Assembly (NCBI GenBank): GCA_041749255.1
Contig: JBGTBR010000001.1
Location: forward strand, 1 to 64,000
Reading direction: 5' to 3'
From: JABDLO01 sp041749255
GTDB taxonomy: Bacteria; Bacteroidota; Bacteroidia; Chitinophagales; Saprospiraceae
DNA: 64,000 nucleotides
Below the pieces are notes generated by a model. It was not told where the DNA came from, made no database searches, and saw only the letters and a program-made list of their open reading frames with translations. Position numbers and translations under genes: made by a program. Below are positions 44,589-55,600 of this stretch, in pieces (the stretch's first letter is position 1; each line of letters opens with the position of its first letter).

Positions 44589-45787
44589 TCAGTTATAGCT
44601 GCTATTCCCGGCAATGTTTTTCCTTCCAGGTATTCTAACATAGCCCCTCCTCCAGTTGACACAAAACTAACCTGATCGGTAAGACCTGCTTTGCTGATGG
44701 CCGCTACACTGTCACCGCCACCAATAAGAGAAAAAGCTCCCTTCGATGTGGCTTTGGCTACTGCCCTGGCTATTGTAAATGTCCCATTCGAATATTTGGG
44801 AAATTCAAAAACCCCTAAAGGACCATTCCATAAAATGGTTTTGGATTCCAGGATGGCTTGTGAAAATTTTTCTTCAGCCTTTGGGCCTATATCCAGTCCC
44901 ATCCATCCATCGGGAATAGCATCGCTGGGATAAATTTTAGTATCTGCTTCATTTGAAAATTCAGATGCACATCTGGAATCTTCTGGTAACAATAAGGCGA
45001 CATTTTCTTTCTTTGCTTTATCGATAAGTTCTTTTGCCAACTGCAAAAAATCTTCTTCAACCAGGGATTTGCCTATATCACCTTCCATAGCTTTAAAAAA
45101 TGTGTAGGCCATTCCACCACCAATAATAATAGTGTTGGCTTTTTCTATTAGTCTTGAGATCAATTGGATTTTATCCGAAACTTTTGCACCTCCTATAATG
45201 GCAGTCATGGGTCTGGGAGGGCTATACATGACTTTATGGGCATTTTCTATCTCTTCTTCCATCAGAAATCCGAGTGTCTTATTTTCTTTTGTAAAAAAAT
45301 CAGCAACAATTGAGGTGGATGAATGCGCTCTGTGAGCAGCTCCAAATGCATCATTTACGAAGACATCCCCTAATCCCGCCAATTTCTCTGCCAGATTCCT
45401 ATCACCTTTGGTTTCGCCGGCATAAAATCGAGTATTTTCAAGGAGTAGAATTTCACCAGGTTGCAATTTATGTGCAGCCAATGCTGCCATATCGCTGGCA
45501 CAATCATCTACAAAACGCACTTTAACACCTATCCTTTTTTCAAGTGGTGCAACCAAATGTCGAAGTGTGAATTTTTCGACTTGTATCGTTCCATCGTCTT
45601 TCAGTTTGCTCAATGGACGACCTAAATGGGACATGAGGATGACAGATCCCCCATTTTCCAGAATGTGATGGATGGTGGGTAAAGCTTTGGTAATCCTTGT
45701 ATCGTCTCTAACCTCTCCATTATCATCGAGTGGTACATTGAAATCTACTCTAACCAGAGCTTTTTTGTCCTTGAAATTTATTTTCAT
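44585..45787 (-). CDS. pgk: Phosphoglycerate kinase
   Basis: A 400-residue glycolytic enzyme. Hallmarks are ALVRVDFNVPLDDNGEVRDDTRI (residues 11-33), MSHLGRP, LLENTRFYAGE, VNDAFGAAHRAHSS, AIIGGAKVSDKI and the C-terminal GGGDSVAAISKAG. Complete length. gap lies just upstream on the same strand, separated by a strong terminator; some readthrough would give a gap-pgk transcript. Confidence 0.96.
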   Translation of the reverse strand: MKINFKDKKALVRVDFNVPLDDNGEVRDDTRITKALPTIHHILENGGSVILMSHLGRPLSKLKDDGTIQVEKFTLRHLVAPLEKRIGVKVRFVDDCASDMAALAAHKLQPGEILLLENTRFYAGETKGDRNLAEKLAGLGDVFVNDAFGAAHRAHSSTSIVADFFTKENKTLGFLMEEEIENAHKVMYSPPRPMTAIIGGAKVSDKIQLISRLIEKANTIIIGGGMAYTFFKAMEGDIGKSLVEEDFLQLAKELIDKAKKENVALLLPEDSRCASEFSNEADTKIYPSDAIPDGWMGLDIGPKAEEKFSQAILESKTILWNGPLGVFEFPKYSNGTFTIARAVAKATSKGAFSLIGGGDSVAAISKAGLTDQVSFVSTGGGAMLEYLEGKTLPGIAAITD

Positions 45788-45857
45788 GTTGTACTTTTTA
45801 TTGTGATACCTATTTGCAGATCCACAAGGTGCATCCTATTGAGAAATGATGGTAAAA

Positions 45858-45885
45858 AAAAGCCCCGCTCTTATACAGGGCTTTT
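45858..45885 (-). terminator. Rho-independent terminator of gap
   Basis: AAAAGCCC (45858-45865) pairs with GGGCTTTT (45878-45885) over a 12-base loop. On the minus strand the stem is followed by a continuous run of eight T residues. It sits in the 105-base gap between gap and pgk. Confidence 0.8.
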
Positions 45886-45892
45886 AAGTGTT

Positions 45893-46882
45893 TTACATTT
45901 TAACTGTGAGATCTGCCAACCGGGCTGAATAACCCGCTTCATTGTCATACCAGGCGACCACTTTGATCATTTTACCCATTACATCGGTAAGTCGGGAATC
46001 AAAAACGGAGCTATGAGGATTTCCTACAATATCAGAAGAAACGATTTCGTCTTCGGTATACTCCAAAATTCCTTTCATGGGTCCATCAGCATTTTTCTTA
46101 AATGCCGAATTGATCTCTTCCTTAGTAACTTCTTTTTCGATCAGGCAATTCAATTCAATCATAGACCCAGTAATCACAGGAACACGTATGGCGATGGCAA
46201 ACATTTTTCCCGATACTGAGGGGATGACTTGCCCTACTGCACTGGCAGCACCTGTGCTGGTAGGAACAATATTGTAGGCTGCGGCTCTGGCTCTCCTAAG
46301 ATCTTTATGTGGAGAGTCCTGGAGGTTTTGATCAGCAGTATACGCATGGGTCGTTGTAAGAGAGGCCATATTAAAGCCCCAATTATCAGCAATTATTTTT
46401 ACAACTGGAGCAAGACAATTGGTGGTACAAGAGGCATTGGAAATGATATCATCATCATCATTTAAATCATCATCATTTACACCAAGAACTATGGTTTTAA
46501 CTCCACCTTTTGCAGGTGCAGAGATGAGTACTTTATTGGCACCTGCCTCTAAATGCAGTCCTGCCTTAGCCCTATCGGTGAATATACCTGTGCATTCAAG
46601 GACAACATCTACTTTATTTTCTTTCCATGGAAGTTCGGCGGGGTTTCTGATCGATGTGGCCAATATTTTATTTCCGTTTACCACCAATGAATCATCTGTA
46701 TGAGTCACTGTTCCTTTGAATCTTCCATGAGCACTGTCGTATTTGAGAAGATGAGCAAGAGTGGCATTATCGGTTAAATCATTAATGGCAACTATCTCTA
46801 CATTGGGGTTTTCAATCAGGATTCTGAACGTCAGTCTGCCTATACGTCCAAAACCATTGATAGCAATTCTTTTTTTTGACAT
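45893..46882 (-). CDS. gap: Glyceraldehyde-3-phosphate dehydrogenase
   Basis: A 329-residue NAD-dependent enzyme of glycolysis. INGFGRIGRLTFR is the Rossmann loop, NASCTTNCLAP carries the catalytic Cys (about residue 151), THAYTADQNLQD the catalytic His, and AWYDNEAGYSARL the C-terminal signature. No other gap copy is in the window. It precedes pgk on the same strand. Confidence 0.96.
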   Translation of the reverse strand: MSKKRIAINGFGRIGRLTFRILIENPNVEIVAINDLTDNATLAHLLKYDSAHGRFKGTVTHTDDSLVVNGNKILATSIRNPAELPWKENKVDVVLECTGIFTDRAKAGLHLEAGANKVLISAPAKGGVKTIVLGVNDDDLNDDDDIISNASCTTNCLAPVVKIIADNWGFNMASLTTTHAYTADQNLQDSPHKDLRRARAAAYNIVPTSTGAASAVGQVIPSVSGKMFAIAIRVPVITGSMIELNCLIEKEVTKEEINSAFKKNADGPMKGILEYTEDEIVSSDIVGNPHSSVFDSRLTDVMGKMIKVVAWYDNEAGYSARLADLTVKM

Positions 46883-47281
46883 GGTTTAATATTTTATAAA
46901 GTTAGTGTAAATTTAACAATAATTGAGAAGATGAAATTGTATTGGGGTAAAGTTTGGTTCTGGCATTTCATATAATCCGAAACAGAGCATTTATCCAATT
47001 GGTTTGATTCAAAATATATTTCCATCGATTTATTGGAGATCTACGACTTTTCACTCCGTATTCCAACAAAATATAATTTTGCTGCAAATATGAAGAAAAA
47101 TTATCAGTTTTCTGATATCTTTATCAATGTTGGAATTATGATGGTTTGTTGTCAAACTGAGGTCTCAATTTAAAGCCTGATTATTATCTTATAATCATGA
47201 ATTCTTACGCTTGATTTAATAATTATACTAGTCAAAAGGATTACATGTACTTTTTTTTAATTTTCAATAAAAGGATAAAAC
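46883..47281. other. Non-coding spacer
   Basis: Between divergent gap (-) and the serine hydrolase (+). It is AT-rich, and no strong hairpin, TAnnTTTG element or ORF was seen. Confidence 0.4.
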
Positions 47282-48684
47282 ATGTTACGGTTCATATATT
47301 TTTTTGTCCTGCTGATCACACCCATCATACTATATTCTCAGATCAGTGATACTCAATCTGAAAAAATTGCTTGTTATTTGAAGAATGGAATTCAGAATCA
47401 TCTCCTGGAATGGCTTTAGGGATCATTCAAAACGGAATGCTCTCCTACGGCCGTGGTTATGGTATGGCAAATTTAGAACATCATGTACCCATTGCTCCAT
47501 CAACAGTTTTTTATATCGGATCAGTTTCCAAGCAATTTGTAACTTTTTGTATCTTGTTATTAGAGGAAAAAGGTCTTTTGAATTTGGATGATCCGGTACA
47601 AAAATTTTTGCCCGACTTTCCGGATTATGGATATGAACTGACCATTCGCCATTTTATTCATCATACAAGTGGTGTTCGGGACAATCTCACATTATGGCAA
47701 CTTTCCGGTTATGATTATTTGGATTATGTACCCAAAGAAGGGATTTATGAATTGATAAAGCGGCAAAAATCCTTAAATTTTCAACCAGGAGAAAGATATA
47801 TGTATAGCAATTCTTGCTATTTTATGCTATCCATGATCATTGAAAAGGCGTCTGGTCTTTCATTGAAAGAATTTGCCAATCGTGAGATCTTCCTCCCTTT
47901 GGGCATGAATAATACCCATTTTCATGATGACAACAGGCACATCATTAAAGGAAGAGCTTCAAGCTACATTCCGAATTCTACAGGTTTTTATAATCAAATT
48001 ATGAGGTTTGATCTGGTAGGTTCCGGAGGTCTGTATAGTACAATAGAAGATTTGTTTTTGTGGGATCAAAATTTTTATGAAAATAAACTTGGAATGGGTG
48101 GACAAAAACTGATCGAATCGATGCAAGAAGAAGGGAAACTCAATAATGGAGAAAGTTGCGGTTATGCTTTTGCTTTAGTGATTGGAACCTATAGAGGTCT
48201 CAAAACGGTAAGTCATGGTGGAGTTCTTGCTGGGTATAGAGCTGAACTCATGCGTTTTCCGGAGGAAAAGACCTCCATTATCATCCTTGGTAATGCGGGT
48301 CCGGTAGACGTCACTTTGCTGTCGAAGCAAGCTGCAGATATTGTGCTGGGGGACAAAATGGAAGCCATAAAGGATCCGAGAGATGAATCTTTTGAACCGT
48401 TAGAACAAAAGACCGAAAGTGATGAATTGAAAATAGATGTATCCGGTTTTCAAGGAGTTTATTATTCAGAAGAATTGGATGTTGATTATAAACTTTTTAT
48501 GAGCCAGGATCAATTGATGTTCAAAATAAGATATAACCCGGCATTTCCACTTAAAGGAGTTTCCCAGGATCTTTTTTCGTCTACTTTAGGCCTGGAATTT
48601 CGTTTTAGACGTACAAATAATGAGATTAATGGATTTTCCCTGAATGCTGGGAGAGTACAAAATGTTTATTTTACAAAAAATTAA
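47282..48684 (+). pseudogene. Beta-lactamase-family serine hydrolase, frameshifted at an A6 run
   Basis: The main frame (47371-48684) encodes a serine hydrolase of the class C beta-lactamase/D-Ala peptidase group: SVSK (Ser51), YSN (residues 145-147) and HGG near SHGGVLAGYRAEL. It opens abruptly at LFEEWNSESSPGMALG without a signal. The missing N-terminus lies at 47282 in another frame, as a clean signal peptide (MLRFIYFFVLLITPIILYSQ) plus SDTQSEK. The two frames meet at the A6 run 47361-47366; one more A would fuse them into a 467-residue secreted protein. It is a recent null, a slippage-expressed gene or an assembly error. Confidence 0.78.
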
Positions 48685-48725
48685 GTGGTAATTGAGATTT
48701 GAAAAGCTTAATGCAACGTATTAAA

Positions 48726-50432
48726 TTAATCTCTTGGAGGACTCATTTCTTTATGTTCGCGATGTAAAAGATCATAGACATATTGTATGCATTCCTTAAA
48801 TGTTGTAAAACAATGTTCAGCGGGGATGAGCATAGGAATGATCTTTAATTTTTTGAACATCTGTGCAGGCTGAACCTGAATATTGACCAGTAAAACATCA
48901 ATTTTTCTTGATTTCAAAAACAGAATGGCTTCTTCCAAAGCATATAAGCCAGTTTGATCTATGTAAGGAACATAATCCATTCTGATAACAACCAGGCGCA
49001 TATCCGGGATATTTTTCAACATATCCTGAAATTTTCCTGCAAAGCCAAAGAAAATAGGTCCTTCCAAATGTTTGACAAACACCTTACCATCCCATTTCTC
49101 CAAGTAGTCTAATTCATCAGGCCAGGGCATTTCCAGACTGTATTGTTGTAAAGTTGAAGTTCTGGCTTTATTTTCGACTATGTCAGCCATTTTTTTCATA
49201 AATAAAACCAAAGAAAGTATTAAACCAATACCGACGGCTACCAGTAAATCTACCAGTACTGTTAGAAGTAAAACCAGAATCATAACAATGGCATCCGCTG
49301 GTGGCACATGACGTACATGCCTTATTCCTTTATAGTCAATGATACTGATACCTACAGTAATTAAAATACCGGCCAATACCGGATTAGGTATGTGTCCAAC
49401 AATTTTACCAAGACCGAGTAGCACGGCAAGCAAGAATAAACCTGCTATAACACCTGACAATCTACCGGTTCCCCCTGAGCTTATATTGATAACCGTTCTC
49501 ATAGTAGCACCAGCTCCGGGTAGACCACCAATCAATGCAGATCCAATATTACCCAATCCCTGTCCAATCAATTCTTTGTTACTATCGTGTTTGTCCTTAG
49601 TGAGGTTGTCCGCTACTACAGATGTGAGCAATGAATCAATACTTCCCAACGCCGCCAAAGTAAAAGCGTATTTTAGAATAACATCAAAGTGTTTAAATTC
49701 GACAAAAACACTTATAAAACTTGTATAAATTTTTGGTAATCCACCTGGAATGGGGCCATCGGAGTTGATCTTGTAGACATAGTCAATCGGAAGAAAGAAA
49801 TAGACAATGCTGGTCAATAGAACTAAAGCCACTAAAGTTCCTGGAACTTTTTTCAACAATTTTGGGGAGAGGTAAATAACAGCTATGGTTAGTAAAGCAA
49901 TACTGATAGACCAGATATTGGCTACTTCCGGAATTTTGTGAAGTGTAATTATTGTTCCTAAGGCTCCCCCTATAGGCGTGTACACTCCTAAAAATGGAAA
50001 AATTTGTGTGATGATAATGATCACTCCAATACCGCTCATGAAACCGGACACAACAGGGTACGGGATATATTTGATGTATGTCCCCAACTTCATAACACCA
50101 AAAATTATTTGCATTAAACCCGCAACCATAAATGTGGCTATTATCAGTGGAAAACTAGCCTCCAGGCTACCGGTGAAATTAATTGAATCTACGATGATTA
50201 AACCTGTCACAACGGTCATTGGAGCTGTTGGGCCACTGATTTGAGTTGGTGTACCACCAAAAAGGGCGGCAATAATGGCAATGGCTATGGCACCGTATAG
50301 TCCACCTATAGCCCCCAACTCTGTTTGACTGCCAAACGCAAGTGCTAAAGGAAGAGCAACGATTCCAGCTGTGAGACCTCCCATGAAATCGCCTCTGACA
50401 TTTCCAAAGAATGAGGTGGGTTGTTTAAGCAT
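48726..50432 (-). CDS. SulP-family anion transporter with STAS domain
   Basis: A 568-residue membrane protein with about 12 membrane segments. FMGGLTAGIVALPLALAFG is the start signature of SulP carriers, and FGGTPTQISGPTAPMTVV and GLPGAGATMRTVINISSGGTGRLSGV are conserved transport-domain loops. The cytoplasmic C-terminal STAS domain runs from about 430. It may carry sulfate, bicarbonate or another anion; the PSPG-type loops do not settle this. No carbonic anhydrase gene is adjacent. Confidence 0.9.
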   Translation of the reverse strand: MLKQPTSFFGNVRGDFMGGLTAGIVALPLALAFGSQTELGAIGGLYGAIAIAIIAALFGGTPTQISGPTAPMTVVTGLIIVDSINFTGSLEASFPLIIATFMVAGLMQIIFGVMKLGTYIKYIPYPVVSGFMSGIGVIIIITQIFPFLGVYTPIGGALGTIITLHKIPEVANIWSISIALLTIAVIYLSPKLLKKVPGTLVALVLLTSIVYFFLPIDYVYKINSDGPIPGGLPKIYTSFISVFVEFKHFDVILKYAFTLAALGSIDSLLTSVVADNLTKDKHDSNKELIGQGLGNIGSALIGGLPGAGATMRTVINISSGGTGRLSGVIAGLFLLAVLLGLGKIVGHIPNPVLAGILITVGISIIDYKGIRHVRHVPPADAIVMILVLLLTVLVDLLVAVGIGLILSLVLFMKKMADIVENKARTSTLQQYSLEMPWPDELDYLEKWDGKVFVKHLEGPIFFGFAGKFQDMLKNIPDMRLVVIRMDYVPYIDQTGLYALEEAILFLKSRKIDVLLVNIQVQPAQMFKKLKIIPMLIPAEHCFTTFKECIQYVYDLLHREHKEMSPPRD

Positions 50433-50779
50433 GGTTCATTTTGATGAAAATATTTTGTTTAGGGAAATTCATTAATTGTAAATCAAAATAATAAGAAATT
50501 TTTGTGATACTATTTTTCTGCATCATTTTATATTATCAATAGTTCATAATTTATAATAATATAATTTTTAATATCGAACTCAAAAATATATATTAATATC
50601 TTATTATAACACATTAGGTAATAAATATCTAAGTATATTTAAATGCATTAACGATGCAAAGTACTTAATAAAATAAGTATTTCGTTTTACATTACATTAC
50701 TAAATTTATAATATTTTTGTATTTCATTACACAACAGAAAATCCTTTCAATCAAAATCTGGAAAAGGGTAATAATATAG
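50433..50779. other. AT-rich spacer with a candidate promoter
   Basis: Almost entirely A/T from 50460 to 50720. A TAnnTTTG match (TATTTTTG) lies at 50712-50719. Confidence 0.45.
50712..50719 (+). promoter_or_regulatory. Candidate -7 element TATTTTTG
   Basis: An exact TAnnTTTG match 60 bases before the start of the lipoprotein gene at 50780. In AT-rich DNA chance matches are common, so confidence is limited. Confidence 0.35.
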
Positions 50780-51325
50780 ATGACTCTAGAACACAAGTTT
50801 AACTCCCATTTTTTGTGGAGCTCCATTATATTTATATGTATGTTGCTTCCTTTTTCATCCTGTAAAAAAGAAGTAATCATTACTGAAAAAGATATTGAAA
50901 CCGGAGGCTATCCTGTAGTAATAGAATTTCCTGCAGGTGAATTGATTTTTGACCATTTTCTTCCTGCAATAGGTAACACTTCAAAATTAACCACACACGA
51001 CGGTGATACTGTTGAATTGATAACTTTAAGTCCTCGAAAGAGCGCTGGCTCTGTCCAGAACGTAATCCCAATAGCACTGTTTAAGTATCAGACCAAGCAA
51101 CAAGTATACAGAGTAATAGTATCCATACCTTTTCGCGAAGAAGACCGTATCATACAGGCTACCACTCTTGCCGAGCTCTCTGTACTTTATGGAAATGTAA
51201 AAAGAATAATTGAAGAGTGGTATAGTGGACAAGCCGGAGTGTCTAATATTGAGACATTAGGTTGGGAAAATGAAAACCAGGCCATAAAATTATTGTTAAC
51301 TCATACCAATGATAAAAATCAATAA
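50780..51325 (+). CDS. Lipoprotein of unknown function paired with an acetyltransferase
   Basis: A 181-residue protein with a lipoprotein-like signal (IIFICMLLPFSSCKKE). The mature part is beta-rich and acidic (VIITEKDIETGGYPVVIEFPAGELIFDH). No family is recognised. Its stop codon TAA overlaps the ATG of the downstream acetyltransferase gene by one base (TAATG), a sign of translational coupling. Confidence 0.65.
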   Translation: MTLEHKFNSHFLWSSIIFICMLLPFSSCKKEVIITEKDIETGGYPVVIEFPAGELIFDHFLPAIGNTSKLTTHDGDTVELITLSPRKSAGSVQNVIPIALFKYQTKQQVYRVIVSIPFREEDRIIQATTLAELSVLYGNVKRIIEEWYSGQAGVSNIETLGWENENQAIKLLLTHTNDKNQ

Positions 51326-52578
51326 TGGCACTACTTTTTTGTTCAAAAGATAAAAGAAAAATCCAAACTACCACTTTCAATACTGGCAAAACCGACTCAT
51401 TCCAATGGAAGGAATATACATTCTATTATTTTACACAGACTTCAGAATTCCAGGCTCATTTCAATCATTTTACATGGATACCTCTGTTTTTGCAACATCC
51501 TTTTTTATCAGCACTTGAAGCTGCTCCTCCGAAAGATTTAATATTCAGATACTTGTTAGTTAAGAAAGAAGGTGAATTGGTAGGGATTTATTATTACCAG
51601 ATTAAAAAGATAGACCTTGGAGAAAGTATGGAAGTCCATTCAGGCGGTACGGGATGGGAGTATTTTATTTCCGGAATAAAGAAAAAGTGCGCCAGTATGG
51701 TTAATTTCTATACGTTGGTTCATGGCAATATGTTGCAAACTGGAAATTATGGAAAGGCCATTAGGGAAGACAACCCTGAGTTGAATGAATTGTATGTATT
51801 GGATTATTGTGCAAAATGGGTAATAAAGAAGCTCAGAACTGAGGGGATTAAAGTGGCCGGAACTTTGATTAAAGACGTAGGTGCATTTTCTGATTTTGAT
51901 ATAGAAATGACCAAAAAACTAGGTTATGCCCCGTTTGTTGTACAACCCGATATGGTGATGGAAATTCCTTATCATTGGAATAATGTAAAAGATTATCTGA
52001 AAGATCTGACATCAAAATACAGAATCAGAGCGGGAAGAGCTGCCAAAAAATTATATGGAATTGATAAAAGAAAACTTGAGCGTGAAGATCTTATTATATA
52101 TAAAGATCGAATGCATGAGCTTTATAAAAACATTGCACAGGGGGCGTCCTTTAACCTATTTTTCCTGCATAAAGACTACTTTTTAAATCTTTCCGATTCT
52201 CTTGGAGAGACATTTGAACTTTTCGGATATTTTCTACATGGTAAAATGGTAGGTTTTCAAACCATAATTTATGATGGACATTCGCTTTATGCGCATTTTC
52301 TTGGATATGATCAAAAAGTCAATTTATCTCATCATTTGTATCACAATATTTTACTCGACATCATTCAACTGGCCATAAAGAATAAATCAGCTACTATTTA
52401 TTTTTCCAGGACTGCAATGGAAATTAAAAGTTCTGTAGGAGCTAAACCACGTCAATATTTTTTATATCTGAAAAGTCTTAATCCTGTTTACAATATATTT
52501 ACTTCAATGGCATTAAAATTTTTAGTGCCTGTGGTAAAATGGAAAGAACGTCACCCGTTTGGTAACGTATCCACTTAG
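51325..52578 (+). CDS. FemAB/GNAT-like acyltransferase
   Basis: A 417-residue protein. The N-terminal part (to ~180) and C-terminal part (about 200-390) resemble the two GNAT-like lobes of the FemAB/BioF2-like family (Acetyltransf_6). YKDRMHELYKNIAQGASFNLFFLHKDYFLNLSDSLGETFELFGYFLHGKMVGFQTIIYDGH is the most family-like stretch (given here by its boundaries 270-330). It probably transfers an acyl or aminoacyl group to a glycan, lipid or peptide. It is coupled to the lipoprotein gene upstream. Confidence 0.68.
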   Translation: MALLFCSKDKRKIQTTTFNTGKTDSFQWKEYTFYYFTQTSEFQAHFNHFTWIPLFLQHPFLSALEAAPPKDLIFRYLLVKKEGELVGIYYYQIKKIDLGESMEVHSGGTGWEYFISGIKKKCASMVNFYTLVHGNMLQTGNYGKAIREDNPELNELYVLDYCAKWVIKKLRTEGIKVAGTLIKDVGAFSDFDIEMTKKLGYAPFVVQPDMVMEIPYHWNNVKDYLKDLTSKYRIRAGRAAKKLYGIDKRKLEREDLIIYKDRMHELYKNIAQGASFNLFFLHKDYFLNLSDSLGETFELFGYFLHGKMVGFQTIIYDGHSLYAHFLGYDQKVNLSHHLYHNILLDIIQLAIKNKSATIYFSRTAMEIKSSVGAKPRQYFLYLKSLNPVYNIFTSMALKFLVPVVKWKERHPFGNVST

Positions 52579-52586
52579 ATAAACCC

Positions 52587-52609
52587 GAAAAGGTAGGAAA
52601 CACCTTTTC
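52587..52609. terminator. Hairpin after the acetyltransferase gene
   Basis: GAAAAGGT (52587-52594) pairs with ACCTTTTC (52602-52609) over a 7-base loop, 9 bases after the stop. The T-run is inside the stem, so termination strength is uncertain. Confidence 0.5.
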
Positions 52610-52688
52610 TATGAATGAATGCAGATGATTTCATTGCATACTTACTCTCGCTGGAAACACCAAATTTCTTCGCATAATTGAAACTGAT

Positions 52689-55600
52689 ATGGAAAAACTG
52701 AAAATAATAAAAAAGCTTCTTGTAGGGAACAGGGGGGAAATTGCAATCAGGATTTTTCGGGCTGCTTCCGAATTAAAAATAAGAACTGTAGCGATCTATA
52801 CATATGAAGACAGATATTCACTACATCGATATAAAGCAGATGAAGCTTATCAGGTAGGAAAGAATGATGAACCACTTAAGCCTTATTTGGATATAGATGC
52901 CATTATTTCATTAGCATTGAAAACAGGAGTAGATGCTATTCATCCAGGATATGGTTTTCTTTCTGAAAATGACATGTTTGCCCAAAGATGTCTTGATGCC
53001 GGGTTGATTTGGGTAGGACCTTCACCTCAATCCATGAAAACCCTTGGCGATAAAATTTCTGCTAAAAAAATCGCTTTAAAAAACGATGTTCCCATTATAG
53101 AATCATCACCAACAGCCCTTGACAATGAACAAGAAGTAAGAGAAGTAGCTCAAACCATTGGATATCCTGTAATGATAAAGGCAGCTGTAGGTGGTGGAGG
53201 AAGGGGTATGCGAGTGGTTCGTTCTGATAAAGACCTTTCCAAGGGCTATTTGGAAGCCAGCCGGGAAGCCCTGACGGCATTTGGAAATTCCATGGTTTTT
53301 GTAGAGAAATTTGTCGATAACCCAAAGCATATAGAGGTTCAAATCATGGCTGATCAGTATGGCAATACAGTTCACTTGTTTGAAAGAGACTGTAGTGTAC
53401 AGCGACGATTCCAAAAAGTCATAGAAGTGGCACCTGCACAAAATGTTTCACAGAAAACTACAGAAAAGCTTTATCAATACGCCGTATCAATTTGTAAATC
53501 AGTTGATTATATCAATGCTGGAACTGTTGAATTTTTAATTGATTTAGAAGAGAATATTTTTTTCATTGAGGTTAATACACGTATCCAGGTAGAACACACC
53601 ATCACAGAAGTCATCACCGGGATAGACCTCGTACGAACACAGATTCTCGTAGCTATGGGTTATTCGCTGGGCTCAGATAAAATTGGTCTGGGGGATCAAT
53701 CAGTTATTAATTACAGAGGGGTGGCGATTCAGTGCAGGATAACAACTGAGGATCCGCAACAGGGTTTTAAACCCGATTATGGAAGGATAGTGGCCTACAG
53801 AAGTGCCAGTGGCTTTGGGATTAGACTGGATGCAGGACATGCGTATGATGGTGCTATCATAACGCCATTTTTCGACAGCTTACTTGTCAAAGTGACCGGT
53901 CATGGGAGGACGATATCGGATGCTGCAGAGCGCCTGCACAGGGCATTGAGAGAATTCAGGGTAAGAGGAGTTAAAACCAATATTTCCTTCCTGCTCAATT
54001 TGCTTTCTGATGAAAAGTTTAGATCCGGAAATGTCACCGTAAACTATATAGCTGAACACCCGGAACTCATGGCTGCTCCGAAGTGGAAAGACAGAGGTAC
54101 TAAATTATTGCATTATCTGGCTGAGACAATAGTCAATGGAAACAGTGATATAAAACAAATCGATCATTCAAAAGTGTTTTTGTCGCCTCCAATACCTCCA
54201 ATGAAGCATTTGGAATATCGACCAGGATTGAAGCAATTGCTTTCCGAAAAGGGTCCGGGTGGTGTAGTGAATTATGTCAAAGATGAAAAAAAAATACTTT
54301 ATACCGACACCACTTTTCGCGATGCACACCAATCATTGCTGGCTACCAGAATCAGATCACATGATATGCTTCAGGTAGCGGAAAGATATTCACAATCCGT
54401 CGGTCATCAACTGTTTTCAATGGAAGTTTGGGGAGGTGCTACTTTTGATGTGAGTATGCGGTTTCTAAAAGAGTCACCCTGGAAACGGTTAAAGGACCTG
54501 AGAGAAGCCTGCCCGAATGTACTGCTCCAAATGTTACTAAGAGGTAGTAATGCAGTAGGGTATAAGGCTTATCCGGATAACGTCATTGAAGAATTTATTG
54601 TTCAGACATGGAAATCCGGAATAGATGTTTTCAGGATATTCGATTCGCTCAATTGGGTCGAGGCAATGAAAGTATCTATACGCACTGTATTGGAAAAAAC
54701 AGAGGCCATTGCTGAAGCCAGTATTTGCTATACAGGAGATGTGTTAAAGCAAGGTGATAATCGCTTCAATTTAGACTACTATATTTCATTGGCCATGGAA
54801 CTGGAAGATACTGGAGCCCACATGCTGGCCATAAAAGATATGGCAGGACTTTTAAAACCCGATGCTGCTGCATATCTTATAACTGAACTGAAAAAGGTTG
54901 TTGATATGCCTATACATCTTCATACACACGACACTTCATCGATTCAGTCAACGACATATTTGTCTGCTATAAATGCAGAAGTAGATATTATAGATGTAGC
55001 ATTGAGTAGTTTGTCAGGTATTACGTCACAACCCAATTTTAATTCTCTGATTTCAATGTTGGAATACCATGACAGAGCTTCGGAAATTTCTACGCAAGAT
55101 CTCAATCCTTTCTCTAATTACTGGGAAGTTGTAAGATCGTATTATTATCCGTTTGAAACCGAATTAAAGGCCGGCACATCTGAAGTCTACGAACATGAAA
55201 TTCCGGGAGGCCAGTATTCCAATTTGCGCCCACAGGCCAGAGGTTTAGGTCTTGAAGATCAGTTTGAGACCATTAAGAAAAACTATAAAGCAGTCAACGA
55301 TATGTTAGGAGGGATAGTCAAAGTTACTCCATCTTCAAAGGTTATTGGCGATATGGCTATGTTTATGACATCGAATCATTTCACGATCGAGGATATCATG
55401 GAAAAAGGGAATGAATTATCTTTTCCGGACAGTATGGTTTCACTTATGAAAGGGGACTTAGGTCAGTGGAAATTTGGATGGCCTGAGAAATTTCAAAGAA
55501 TGGTACTAAAAGGTGAAAAACCATATTCGGAGAGGCCAAACGAATTTTTGAAATCCCTGGATTTGGATAAGGAATACGTTGAATTCCAGACAAAGTATGA

